A DNA stretch of 64,000 nucleotides from Prevotella sp. (GCA_016291085.1 JAEEVW010000011.1:30509-94508); one strand, 5' to 3'; counted from the first letter of the stretch, positions 46,979 to 55,743 are shown. The notes: a model not told the origin generated them from the sequence alone. Made by a program: numbers and translations.

Positions 46979-47869
46979 ATGAGAGCTATGAGTTTGATGA
47001 AATATAGTAAGGTAATGATGTGGGTGAAAGGTCTTTTACCCTTTTACCTTTTGACCCTTTTACCTTTATCATCTATGTCTCAGGTGACCTTCCAGCGGGC
47101 TGACAGTGTGAAGATCTGCAAGGTGTTGCGCCAGGCTGATGCTAAGGCCACGACCCTGTGGATAGCCCGTCAGTTCATGGACGTTCCCTATGTGGCTCAT
47201 ACCCTGGAGGTCAACGACCGCGAACAGCTGGTGGTCAATACTCGTCAGCTGGACTGTACCACACTGGTCGAGACGGTGACAGCCCTGAAACTCTGTATCG
47301 CAAAGGACAAGCGCACGTGGAGCGATTACCTGACCGTGCTCCGCAGCCTGCGCTATCGTCAAGGCAAGCTCGACGGCTATCCCTCGCGCCTGCACTATTT
47401 CACCGATTGGATTGTCGACAAGCAGTTGATGGGTTTTGTCGATGAGGTGCAGAAACCGAATCCGCCATTCTCTGCCGTACAGAAGATAGCCGTCAGCTAT
47501 ATGAGTGAACATCCGCAGGCCTATCAGGCATTGAAGTCTCATCCGGAATTCGTACCCGTCATCCGCCAGCAGGAAAAAGCGCTGACAGGCAAGACCTATC
47601 GCTTCATCCCCAAGACGGCTGTCCGGAATACCAAGTTGTTGCGACAGACCATTAAGGATGGCGACATCATAGCCATTACCTGCAACAAGAAAGGCCTCGA
47701 CATTGCCCATCTGGGATTCGCTGTGTGGCGCAAGGACGGTCTGCATCTGCTGAATGCCTCGCTGCTGCACAAGAAGGTGGTTGAGGAACCCATGACGCTG
47801 TATCGGTACCTGCAGAAACATCCTACTTTCACAGGCATCCGCATCATCAGAATAAATAGTAAATCGTAA
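46979..47869 (+). CDS. DUF1460 N-acetylmuramoyl-L-alanine amidase-like protein
   Basis: 296 residues. The DUF1460 (NlpC/P60-like fold) core shows the expected Cys in RQLDCTTLVETV and His in KGLDIAHLGFAV; members cut or recycle cell-wall peptides. The signal peptide core (VKGLLPFYLLTLLPLSSMSQ) is encoded by an inverted copy of the GTAAAAGG intergenic repeat at 47029-47071. Several ATGs are possible starts (46979, 46988 and later). Confidence 0.88.
   Translation: MRAMSLMKYSKVMMWVKGLLPFYLLTLLPLSSMSQVTFQRADSVKICKVLRQADAKATTLWIARQFMDVPYVAHTLEVNDREQLVVNTRQLDCTTLVETVTALKLCIAKDKRTWSDYLTVLRSLRYRQGKLDGYPSRLHYFTDWIVDKQLMGFVDEVQKPNPPFSAVQKIAVSYMSEHPQAYQALKSHPEFVPVIRQQEKALTGKTYRFIPKTAVRNTKLLRQTIKDGDIIAITCNKKGLDIAHLGFAVWRKDGLHLLNASLLHKKVVEEPMTLYRYLQKHPTFTGIRIIRINSKS
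47029..47071 (+). repeat. Intergenic-type repeat used as signal peptide coding sequence
   Basis: CTTTTACCCTTTTACCTTTT-like sequence, the reverse complement of the GTAAAAGGGTAAAAG leaders seen at about 18318, 25947 and 41195. Confidence 0.75.
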
Positions 47870-47903
47870 ATAAATAGTTAATCGTCAAATAGTAAATCAA
47901 AGT

Positions 47904-48293
47904 ATGGAATTACCCGATTTTATGAATTATGCCAACAAGTTCTCGAAACGGGATTTTGTTGAGAAGATTGCCCGTATTGCTAAAGGTGCCGGTGCTAAGT
48001 TGGTCTACGCTGCCCTGATTCTCTACTATACGTTGCAGAGCGACAAGGTGAGTGCCACGAACAAGGCTATGATTATCGGAGCCCTAGGTTACTTGATCAG
48101 TCCCCTCGACGTCGTGCCCGATGCCATTCCCATTGCTGGTTTGGCCGACGACCTCGGCGTGCTGGTATTCGTGCTGAAGAAGGTGTGGACCGATGTGGAC
48201 CCCGATATTCAGGTTAAGGCCCGCCAGCGTCTGTCGAAATGGTTCGACGAGGACGAGATTGAGGAAATCAACGATTTGTTCAATAAGGAATGA
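47904..48293 (+). CDS. YkvA-like DUF1232 protein
   Basis: 129 residues; DUF1232 signature LGYLISPLDVVPDAIPIAGL in a hydrophobic region, flanked by soluble ends. Function unknown. Its stop overlaps the next ATG (ATGA). Confidence 0.9.
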   Translation: MELPDFMNYANKFSKRDFVEKIARIAKGAGAKLVYAALILYYTLQSDKVSATNKAMIIGALGYLISPLDVVPDAIPIAGLADDLGVLVFVLKKVWTDVDPDIQVKARQRLSKWFDEDEIEEINDLFNKE

Positions 48294-49843
48294 TCCAGGA
48301 GTATCAGGTCAGGGTGCAACCCCATGTGGCTGCCAACGAGCAGGCCCTGCGCAGCTGGTTGGCTGACGAGTACGGATTCGATGTCCGCACACTGACTGCC
48401 GTGCGCATTCTCCGTCGCAGCATTGATGCCCGTCAGCGTACCATTTTCGTCAATCTTAAGGTGTGCTGCTATATCAACGAGCAGCCCCGGCAGGACGAAT
48501 ACGTGGTCACCCATTATCCTGATGTCTCCTCAGCCCCGCAGGCCATTGTCGTCGGTGCCGGCCCTGGTGGACTGTTTGCCGCCCTGCGACTCATTGAGCT
48601 CGGCATACGACCCATCGTGCTGGAACGTGGCAAGGATGTCCGTGAGCGCAAGCGCGACTTGGCGCAGATTGCCAAGACCCAGCAGGTCGACAGCGAGAGC
48701 AACTACTGCTTTGGCGAGGGTGGGGCAGGAGCCTACTCCGACGGTAAGCTCTACACGCGCTCCAAGAAGCGTGGCTCGATAGAGAAAATCCTGAACGTGT
48801 TCTGCCAGCATGGTGCCTCGACCCATATCCTGGCCGATGCCCATCCCCATATCGGAACCGACAAGCTGCCCCGTGTCATTGAGGCCATGCGTAACACCAT
48901 CCTGCAAAGTGGCGGTGAGGTGCATTTCCAGACCAAGGTGACGCGCCTGATTCTCGAAGGCAATCGTGTGGTCGGTTGTTTTGCAGCCGACAAGGAATTC
49001 CTCGGTCCCGTCATCCTCGCCACAGGCCATTCCGCCCGCGACGTCTACCGCTATCTGGCTGAAGCCAATATCGAGATTGAAGCCAAGGGTATTGCCATTG
49101 GTGTGCGCTTGGAGCACCCCTCGGAACTCATCGACCAGATACAGTATCATAACCGTCAAGGTCGCGGCAAATATCTGCCTGCTGCCGAGTATTCGTTTGT
49201 TACCCAGGTCGATGGACGCGGCGTGTATTCTTTCTGCATGTGCCCGGGTGGTTTCGTCATTCCTGCTGCTACCGACAAGGAGCAGATTGTGGTCAATGGC
49301 ATGAGTCCCTCGAACCGTGGCGGACAGTGGTCGAACTCGGGTATGGTGGTCGAGACGCGTGCAGAGGATATCGAAGGTGATGATCCGTTGCGGGTAATGC
49401 ATTACCAAGAGCAAATCGAGCGCGACTGCTGGCAACAGGGTAATCGTCGTCAGACGGCACCCGCGCAGCGTATGGCAGACTTCGTCAACAATCGCCTGTC
49501 CTACGACCTGCCCAAGAGTTCGTATGCCCCCGGACTCATCTCGTCACCCTTGCATTTCTGGTTGCCAAAGCCCATCAGCCACCGCCTTCAGGAGGGCTTT
49601 AAGCAGTTTGGACGCATGAGTCACGGATTCCTGACCAACGAGGCCACGATGATTGGTGTCGAGACGCGTACCAGTGCGCCCGTCCGCATCCTTCGCGACG
49701 CAGAATCACTGATGCACGTTCGCATTCAGGGACTCTTTCCTTGTGGCGAAGGAGCCGGCTATGCAGGCGGTATCGTCTCTGCCGGAGTTGACGGAGAGCG
49801 CTGTGCAGAAGCGTTAGCCCGTTACATGAACGGGAATGTTTAA
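48290..49843 (+). CDS. FAD-dependent dehydrogenase (COG2509-like)
   Basis: 517 residues. FAD-binding VVGAGPGGLFAALRLIELG, CFGEGGAGAYSDGKLYTR, and the C-terminal PCGEGAGYAGGIVSAGVDG. An extra N-terminal ~85-residue region precedes the Rossmann fold, as in this group. Substrate unknown. Stop overlaps the convergent prmA stop in the sequence TTAA. Confidence 0.92.
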   Translation: MIQEYQVRVQPHVAANEQALRSWLADEYGFDVRTLTAVRILRRSIDARQRTIFVNLKVCCYINEQPRQDEYVVTHYPDVSSAPQAIVVGAGPGGLFAALRLIELGIRPIVLERGKDVRERKRDLAQIAKTQQVDSESNYCFGEGGAGAYSDGKLYTRSKKRGSIEKILNVFCQHGASTHILADAHPHIGTDKLPRVIEAMRNTILQSGGEVHFQTKVTRLILEGNRVVGCFAADKEFLGPVILATGHSARDVYRYLAEANIEIEAKGIAIGVRLEHPSELIDQIQYHNRQGRGKYLPAAEYSFVTQVDGRGVYSFCMCPGGFVIPAATDKEQIVVNGMSPSNRGGQWSNSGMVVETRAEDIEGDDPLRVMHYQEQIERDCWQQGNRRQTAPAQRMADFVNNRLSYDLPKSSYAPGLISSPLHFWLPKPISHRLQEGFKQFGRMSHGFLTNEATMIGVETRTSAPVRILRDAESLMHVRIQGLFPCGEGAGYAGGIVSAGVDGERCAEALARYMNGNV

Positions 49844-50763
49844 AAGAGTGAGTCTACAAAGATTAAGCAACGCCACTCTCCTTTCTCCTTGCTTTGAACA
49901 AGACTGAGTCCACAGCTTTTTGCTTTTTGGATGAGTAACTCACAGTCTTCCTCATAGAATCCGCTGATTATAAGTATGCCCTGTGGTATCATCATATTGG
50001 TAATACGCTCCATATCCTGAAGCAGGATGTTGCGGTTGATATTGGCCAGCAACACATCGTACGAATCTTTAACCGTGTCGAGTACGGATGCGTCGCCATG
50101 CAGAACGGTCAGGCGGTCGTCCACCTGATTGATGACGGCATTGTGGCGCGTGTTCTCCACACTCCATTCGTCGATGTCGTAGGCCAGACACTTTTCTGCA
50201 CCCAGTTTCAGGGCGCAGATGCCCAGAATGCCCGTGCCGCAACCGCAGTCCAGCACCCACCTGTTTTTCATGTTCCTCTCGAGCAGCGCCTCACAGATCA
50301 TCTGCGTCGTCTCGTGGGTGCCTGTGCCGAAGGCCAGGTGAGCGTCGATTTCAATAGAAGTGATCAGTGAGGAGTGATCAGTGATAAGTTCTGGCAGGTG
50401 GCGCCCGTCGTGAATGATCACTTCTCGTTTATCACTTATCACTTTTCGTTTATCACTTATCACTTCTCGTTTATCACTTTTTATAATGATCGGCTCAAAC
50501 CCTTTCTGTTCCCATTGCTCGTTCCAGTCGCGGTCTTCCGCCTCGCGTACATTATATTCTATATGGGTGTCGTCAAGTGGGAAACTGGCTATCGTTTGCT
50601 GCAGCGCAGACTCGTCGAACAGCGCTTGCTGCACGTAGCCCATCAAGCCCGTCGCCGTCTCTTCAAACGTCTCGAAACCTGCTTCTCCAGCCAGGGCCGA
50701 CAGCAGGTCCTGGGCAACCTGTGAGCAGGGCGTTAGGGTGAATTCTACTTCGAAATACTTCAT
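49840..50763 (-). CDS. prmA: Ribosomal protein L11 methyltransferase
   Basis: 307 residues. Trimethylates L11; SAM motif VLDCGCGTGILGICALKLG, then DASVLDTVKDSYDVLLANIN with the NxN-type motif. Residues around 97-125 are a non-family insert made of SDKREVI units, encoded by a GTGATAA-type repeat (50355-50388 and 50414-50481). The enzyme core on both sides is intact, so the insert is probably a tolerated surface loop. Confidence 0.94.
   Translation of the reverse strand: MKYFEVEFTLTPCSQVAQDLLSALAGEAGFETFEETATGLMGYVQQALFDESALQQTIASFPLDDTHIEYNVREAEDRDWNEQWEQKGFEPIIIKSDKREVISDKRKVISDKREVIIHDGRHLPELITDHSSLITSIEIDAHLAFGTGTHETTQMICEALLERNMKNRWVLDCGCGTGILGICALKLGAEKCLAYDIDEWSVENTRHNAVINQVDDRLTVLHGDASVLDTVKDSYDVLLANINRNILLQDMERITNMMIPQGILIISGFYEEDCELLIQKAKSCGLSLVQSKEKGEWRCLIFVDSLF
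50355..50481 (-). repeat. In-frame GTGATAA-type tandem repeats in prmA
   Basis: 50414-50481 holds about three 21-base units (ATCACTTTTCGTTTATCACTT class, plus strand); 50355-50388 holds GTGATCAGTGAGGAGTGATC. All read in frame. Confidence 0.85.
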
Positions 50764-50834
50764 CGTAATGTTAAATTAATACTGCAAAATTACAAAAAAT
50801 AGGGAAAAACCTATCATTTCTTAGGGTTTTTCCT

Positions 50835-50865
50835 TACTTTTGCACTAAAATTAATAGTAATTTTG
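50835..50865 (+). promoter_or_regulatory. Two tandem -7 boxes
   Basis: TACTTTTG (50835-50842) and TAATTTTG (50858-50865), both upstream of the Tyr/Gly-rich protein gene. Confidence 0.6.
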
Positions 50866-50893
50866 CAACGTGAACAAATAAATCATAGGAGAA

Positions 50894-51730
50894 ATGAAGA
50901 TGAAAAAGCTAATGATGTCACTGCTCCTTTTCGGAGTACTGCCTTTTACCAGCATGGCACAGGACGATGATATGTACTTTGTTCCCTCTAAGGAGAGCAA
51001 GGCCAAGGACGCCTACCAGTACGGCTTGCCTTCGAAAACTTACTATTCGGGCAGTTCCCGTTCGGTCGACGACTACAATCGCAGGATGATCAGTGCTGTT
51101 CCTACCGATTCCACCGGTAACGACATCATCGATTTCTCTGCCGTTCGTGGTGTCTATCCCGATTCTGTCGCTTCGACGGGGCAGAGCGAAGACTATCAGC
51201 TGACGCGTCGCATGTCGCGTTTCGACGATTACACACCCAGTCAGGCCTACTGGGACGGCTATCGCGACGGACGCTGGTCGTCACCCTGGTATTATAACTC
51301 GTGGTACGGCTGGTACGACTACGACTACTGGTATTGGCACAGCCCTTATTTCTATTCCGGTTACGGTTGGACCAGTCCCTATTACTATGGCTGGTACTCA
51401 CCCTGGCATTATGGCTACTACGGCCCTTGGAACTATGGCTACTACGGCTCCTACGGTCCTCGCTGGTATGCGTCGACAGGACGCTATACTCCCCATCAGG
51501 GACGTCGCATGTCTGACAGACAAGTCCGTACAACCGGAGGACGTACAGTCACCACTCGTACCACTTACAGCGATAACAGCAACCGCTCGTTTGGCGGCAG
51601 TCGCAGCGTCAGTAGCAGCAGCGGTTCCTTTGGTGGTTCCCGCTCTGGTGGCGGTGGCTTCAGCGGCGGTGGCGGCGGCGGTGGAGGCCGTTCCACCTCT
51701 GGCGGACGCTCGTTTGGCGGACGCAGATAA
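50894..51730 (+). CDS. Secreted Tyr/Trp/Gly-rich low-complexity protein
   Basis: 278 residues; signal peptide MSLLLFGVLPFTSMAQ. Residues ~115-195 are packed with Tyr, Trp, Gly and Ser (e.g. WYGWYDYDYWYWHSPYFYSG), the end with Gly/Ser/Arg (SGGGGFSGGGGGGGGRSTSG). No catalytic motif. The make-up suggests an extracellular adhesive or matrix protein; this is inference. A purine-rich AGGAGAA lies just before the ATG. Confidence 0.8.
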   Translation: MKMKKLMMSLLLFGVLPFTSMAQDDDMYFVPSKESKAKDAYQYGLPSKTYYSGSSRSVDDYNRRMISAVPTDSTGNDIIDFSAVRGVYPDSVASTGQSEDYQLTRRMSRFDDYTPSQAYWDGYRDGRWSSPWYYNSWYGWYDYDYWYWHSPYFYSGYGWTSPYYYGWYSPWHYGYYGPWNYGYYGSYGPRWYASTGRYTPHQGRRMSDRQVRTTGGRTVTTRTTYSDNSNRSFGGSRSVSSSSGSFGGSRSGGGGFSGGGGGGGGRSTSGGRSFGGRR

Positions 51731-51776
51731 CATGAATAGTTTAGAGATTAGAGTTAAGAGTTAAGAGTTTTTAGTT

Positions 51777-53369
51777 ATGAAAAAGATATTTGTTTTCGCT
51801 GCATTGGCCATCGTGGCTGTGCAGTCAAAGGCTCAGAAGGCAGCTACGCTCGACACCTATATCGGTGCACAGCTGGCAACGGAGGATCTCAACGGCACAG
51901 CACGCTATGTGGGTATGGGTGGAGCCATGGATGCGCTCGGAGCAGACATTTCGACCATGGGCACCAACCCTGCCGGAATCGGCTTGTTCCGTCGCAATCA
52001 CGTGTCGGCCTCGTTTGGCCTGGGCATTCAGTCTGACGGAAAGTCGTTCGGCGACGGTTCGAAGACCACACCTTCGTTCGACCAGATAGGTTTTGTCTAC
52101 AGCATGCGCACGGGAAGGTCCAGTTTTTTCAATTTCGGTTTTAACTTCCACAAGAGCCGCAATTTCAACCATGTGCTCTCAGCTGCTGCCCGCGCCATCA
52201 ACGGCTCGTCGCAGAACCGCCAGACGACCATCAAGGGCATCAATGGCGATTTTGATGTAAACCTCTATGGCGAGAACATGGTGGACAATCTCTACCTCGA
52301 GTCAGGTATGATTGAGGACGAAAAAGGTGTTGTCTATACAGTCGATGCCGACGACTACACGTTCAATCGTGCTCAGACGGGCTATATCGGAGAATATGGC
52401 GTCAACCTCAGCGGCAACATCAACAACCGCGTCTACCTGGGCCTTACCGTTGGCTTCAAAGACGTGCATTACGACAGCTATACGCTCTACGATGAGATGC
52501 TGCTGTCATATACCGACCCGAATATGGACTATGTCGCAATGGAGGACAACCACAAAATCACGGGTACCGGTTTCGACATCAAGGCAGGTGTCATTGTCCG
52601 TCCCGTCGAGGAGTCACCCTTCCGTGTGGGCCTCAGCGTTGCCAGCCCCACGTTCTACAAGCTGACCACCAAGAACTTCACCACCATCAACTTCAATGCA
52701 ACGGTGAAGGGACTTCCCGCTGAAGTCTATATGGACGGTGACGACAAGGCTGACTTCCGTTTCAATACTCCCTGGAAGTTTGCCCTCTCTGCCGGACACA
52801 CCATCAACAACGAACTGGCACTCGGCGTCAGCTACGAATACGCCGACTATTCCACCAACGATATGCGTATCATTACCGGTTCCGGTTACGACTGGTATGG
52901 CGACTACTACGACAACAGCGACAGCGACCCCGTCATGAAGGCTCACACCAAGCGCACGCTGAAGGGAGTGTCGACCATCAAGGCCGGTGCCGAGTACAAG
53001 ATCGACAAGAACGTTGCCGTGCGCGTGGGCTACAACTATGTCTCACCGATGTACAAGTCGGATGGCGTGCGCGACCTGACGCTCGCATGTCCCGGTGCCT
53101 ACATGGCTTCCACCACCGACTATACCAACTGGAAGTCAACCAATCGCCTGACTGCCGGCGTGGGTCTCTATTTCGATCAGTTCCGTGTCGATCTGGCCTA
53201 TCAGTACCAGATGCGCTCGGGCGATTTCTATCCCTACATGGACGGTCTGTCTGCTCAATACATCGACGATGCCACGGGCAAGATTGTGACCCTTGCCAAC
53301 CAGTGCGCCCCCGTCGAGGTCAAGGACAACCGCCACCAACTGCTCTGCACGCTCTCGTACAACTTCTGA
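51777..53369 (+). CDS. OmpP1/FadL-like outer-membrane protein
   Basis: 530 residues; signal peptide MKKIFVFAALAIVAVQSKAQ. N-terminal ARYVGMGGAMDALGADISTM and TNPAGIGLF are typical of FadL/OmpP1 (hemin-receptor-like) porins; the C-terminus ends LLCTLSYNF with a terminal Phe as in outer-membrane barrels. Likely carries hydrophobic compounds. 46 bases after the Tyr/Gly-rich gene. Confidence 0.87.
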   Translation: MKKIFVFAALAIVAVQSKAQKAATLDTYIGAQLATEDLNGTARYVGMGGAMDALGADISTMGTNPAGIGLFRRNHVSASFGLGIQSDGKSFGDGSKTTPSFDQIGFVYSMRTGRSSFFNFGFNFHKSRNFNHVLSAAARAINGSSQNRQTTIKGINGDFDVNLYGENMVDNLYLESGMIEDEKGVVYTVDADDYTFNRAQTGYIGEYGVNLSGNINNRVYLGLTVGFKDVHYDSYTLYDEMLLSYTDPNMDYVAMEDNHKITGTGFDIKAGVIVRPVEESPFRVGLSVASPTFYKLTTKNFTTINFNATVKGLPAEVYMDGDDKADFRFNTPWKFALSAGHTINNELALGVSYEYADYSTNDMRIITGSGYDWYGDYYDNSDSDPVMKAHTKRTLKGVSTIKAGAEYKIDKNVAVRVGYNYVSPMYKSDGVRDLTLACPGAYMASTTDYTNWKSTNRLTAGVGLYFDQFRVDLAYQYQMRSGDFYPYMDGLSAQYIDDATGKIVTLANQCAPVEVKDNRHQLLCTLSYNF

Positions 53370-53393
53370 TAGTCGAGACGACATCCCATTCTA

Positions 53394-53428
53394 AGAGGCC
53401 CGAGCACACCGCCCGAGCCTCTTTTTTT
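53394..53428 (+). terminator. Terminator after the FadL-like gene
   Basis: AGAGGC...CCGAGC with GCCCGAGCCTCT and T7; one mismatch in the stem. Confidence 0.75.
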
Positions 53429-53539
53429 ACTCAAGTTTCGCAAATTCTTTTCCACCACAGATTTCACGGATTAAACAGATTTTTGTTTCTAAACATACGT
53501 TCAATTTTAGTTCCCATTTTTACAAAAACCTCAAAAACC

Positions 53540-53666
53540 CCTTTCTGAGAAAGACACTCTTGTCAGAGTCTTAACGCCATTAGTTGAAATTCTGCTTGTA
53601 TGCAAGCATCCAGACAGCCTTACAACTAATACCGTTATCCCTTTCAGTGACTCTTTCTCAGAAAGG
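53540..53666. repeat. Nested cloverleaf-like inverted repeat, possible MITE
   Basis: Outer 14-bp perfect arms CCTTTCTGAGAAAG (53540-53553) / CTTTCTCAGAAAGG (53653-53666). Inside: GAC-CTC/GAG-GTC hairpin (53553-53570), ATTAGTTG (53579-53586) / CAACTAAT (53623-53630), and TGCTTG-TATG-CAAGCA (53593-53608). AAAAAC flanks it on both sides (53533-53538, 53667-53672), as a target duplication would. The rest of 53429-53689 shows no gene. Confidence 0.8.
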
Positions 53667-53682
53667 AAAAACATCGCTTCGC

Positions 53683-53716
53683 TAAAATGCCCACCGCTTC
53701 ATCGCGAAGCGGTGGG
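53683..53716 (-). terminator. Terminator of the minus-strand exoprotein operon
   Basis: Perfect 11-bp stem CCCACCGCTTC (53690-53700) / GAAGCGGTGGG (53706-53716), loop ATCGC; on the minus strand it is followed by CATTTTAGC. Confidence 0.75.
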
Positions 53717-53793
53717 CTAATAATAATAATACTTTCTTTATTAAGAATAACAATTAGTCTTTCACTAAGGGAAATGTTTTTATTTGATATTCC

Positions 53794-53958
53794 TTAGAAT
53801 CCAAAGAGTTCGTTCTCCAAGCCAAGTCCTGGGGCCAGGATGTCTTCAGGATTCTCTACTTCTTGAGTATTGTCCAAAGGCAGTGATCCTGTCAGTATCG
53901 GCTGGAACATGTCCAGTTCTACAACATCCATTTCCGGTGCAATATATATCTTTTTCAT
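53794..53958 (-). CDS. Small peptide 1 of the exoprotein cassettes (54 residues)
   Basis: 54 residues, start MKKIYIAPEMDVVELDMFQP, then ILTGS at 21-25, then an acidic, Leu/Gly-rich tail ending ENELFGF. It shares the N-terminal pattern and the (L/I/M)-L-(T/A)-(G/S)-S motif with the peptides at 55839-55976 and 61122-61268. A strong AGGAGG lies about 10 bases before the ATG, rare in Bacteroidota. It follows the exoprotein gene by 18 bases. No Cys. Not a recognised family; it might be processed at the TGS motif. Confidence 0.75.
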   Translation of the reverse strand: MKKIYIAPEMDVVELDMFQPILTGSLPLDNTQEVENPEDILAPGLGLENELFGF

Positions 53959-53976
53959 AATTCGAATCCTCCTTTT

Positions 53977-55743
53977 TTATTTGATAATTACCTTTTTACC
54001 GTTCACGATGTACAGGCCCTTCGTAGGATTAGCCACGCGCTGACCAGCGAGGTTATAGAACTCACCACTATTATTCGTGTCATTCGTGAAATTCGTGGTC
54101 GAAATACTCGTGGTTTCGCCGTCGAAGCCAAGGAAGTCAGGAGCACCAGCAACAGCACTTGCAGGCAGATATACCTTACCGCTTGTCAGTGAACCACCAG
54201 CCCACTTGTAGAAGCCTACACCAGCATCCTTGTTAGCCAGAACATAACCGTTAATCTCGCCACCAGTGCTGATACGGAGCTCGTTGGCAGGAGCAGCAGG
54301 AGATTCCTCGAGTACCATAGCAGTCTTAGCACCTTCACCCTTCAGAAGTACGGGGAAGTTATTGGGAACGTCTGTAACTTCAGTCAATGTAACACTACCA
54401 CTACCAGCAGCGGTTACGGCAAATGCCTCACCCTCAACAAAACGCATGGCCTTCGTTGTCACGTAGCTTGCCCAACCAGCATTTGTCACGACACCAGCCT
54501 CACAGCCGTTACCAAAGACCTCAATCTTCGTGATACGCATGTTGTTGTTATTCGTAACCTTAATTACATAGACGGTGCCTATAGTTCGTTTTTCTGCATT
54601 AATGGCGAATTCTTGTGTAATCTTTGAACTGGTTACTTCTGTGCTAACTGCATCATCCCCAACGTAAATATTGAATTTTACCGATCCAGAAGCTGCGTCT
54701 GTACCATAAACCTTAATCTTGTTTACGTTAAATCCAAAAGCGGGTAAGGTTAATGTTGCTCCAGTCTTACCTAACAACAAGTTATTATTGGTTTCGTCGA
54801 AGTAATACCCCTGTCCGGAACTGCCTTGAAGAATAATAGAGTAACCTTGATTCGTATATGTTACAGGACCTTCTGCTTTTTCTGTCGGGAATCCCCAACC
54901 ATTGGTTGTGAAGTCCAAAGTAACCACAGCAGGAGCTGCAGGTTTAACTGTGATGACGCAAGTAGCTGTCTTGCTGCCATCCGTTGTGGTAACGGTGATG
55001 GTTGCGGTACCAGCAGCAACAGCGGTAACAACACCGGCATCACTTACCGTAGCAACACTCTCTTTATTTGATGACCATGTCACATTCTTGTTTGTTGCCT
55101 CAGCAGGAGCGACAGTAGCTGTCAACTCCTTGGTCTCGCCAACTTCCATTGTCCATTCTGTCGGGTCTACTGTAACGCCAGTAACTGACACTGCAGCTCC
55201 ACTCTTGTAGAATTTGGCAGACTTAAATTGTATATATTTATTACTGTTTGTGCTCTGTGTGACATTAAAAATAAATTTGTAATATGCGTCAGTAGCCCAT
55301 TCCGTAGCTGGCGAAGTGGGTGCAAACGTCAAGGTGGTGTTTGCTGTTATTTCAGTTTTTGTTATCTCGTCTAATGTTAAAGTAAAATCTGCATCACTAG
55401 CTACAATCAACTTAATGGAATTGACAGCTTCAAGATTAATGTCGCCAATCTCTAATTCTATCTTTGTGATAGCGGCATCCATTGCTGTCTTAGAATATGC
55501 CACTCTGTCTGTTTTGGTAATACTCTTACCACCAATACGCCAAGGAGTTGTTGTCGTATTTCCAATTACACTCCATTCTATACCGCCTTGTGTTAAACCG
55601 CCACCGTCTTGAGCATAATTGCTGTTACCGCCTGCAATCGTTCCATCCAAGGTGTAATGAAGTACATCTGCTGCCCATGCACTTGAGCTGCCTGCTATCA
55701 GGGCAAAGAGCAGGAGCATTGTTTTTAGTAATTGTTTTTTCAT
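53977..55743 (-). CDS. Exoprotein 1 with Big2 domain and C-terminal sorting-like end
   Basis: 588 residues. Signal peptide MKKQLLKTMLLLFALIAGSS...AWA, almost identical to that of exoprotein 2. Residues ~187-267 are a bacterial Ig-like Big2 domain (VDPTEWTMEVGETKELTATV, VTWSSNKESVATV). A C-terminal module (~430-560) and the last 26 residues (FYNLAGQRVANPTKGLYIVN...KVIIK) are shared with the other two exoproteins and resemble type IX secretion sorting ends. The linker before the end is a CACGAAT-type repeat (54071-54114). Probably transcribed by read-through from exoprotein 2. Confidence 0.85.
   Translation of the reverse strand: MKKQLLKTMLLLFALIAGSSSAWAADVLHYTLDGTIAGGNSNYAQDGGGLTQGGIEWSVIGNTTTTPWRIGGKSITKTDRVAYSKTAMDAAITKIELEIGDINLEAVNSIKLIVASDADFTLTLDEITKTEITANTTLTFAPTSPATEWATDAYYKFIFNVTQSTNSNKYIQFKSAKFYKSGAAVSVTGVTVDPTEWTMEVGETKELTATVAPAEATNKNVTWSSNKESVATVSDAGVVTAVAAGTATITVTTTDGSKTATCVITVKPAAPAVVTLDFTTNGWGFPTEKAEGPVTYTNQGYSIILQGSSGQGYYFDETNNNLLLGKTGATLTLPAFGFNVNKIKVYGTDAASGSVKFNIYVGDDAVSTEVTSSKITQEFAINAEKRTIGTVYVIKVTNNNNMRITKIEVFGNGCEAGVVTNAGWASYVTTKAMRFVEGEAFAVTAAGSGSVTLTEVTDVPNNFPVLLKGEGAKTAMVLEESPAAPANELRISTGGEINGYVLANKDAGVGFYKWAGGSLTSGKVYLPASAVAGAPDFLGFDGETTSISTTNFTNDTNNSGEFYNLAGQRVANPTKGLYIVNGKKVIIK
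54071..54114 (-). repeat. In-frame CACGAAT-type repeat in exoprotein 1 linker
   Basis: CACGAATTTCACGAATGACA-like heptads on the minus strand, read as a Thr/Asn-rich linker (TTNFTNDTNNSG). Confidence 0.65.

Noticed and set aside
48530..49435. 301-codon minus-strand frame
   Set aside because: Antisense of the FAD-dependent dehydrogenase, which has clear cofactor motifs.
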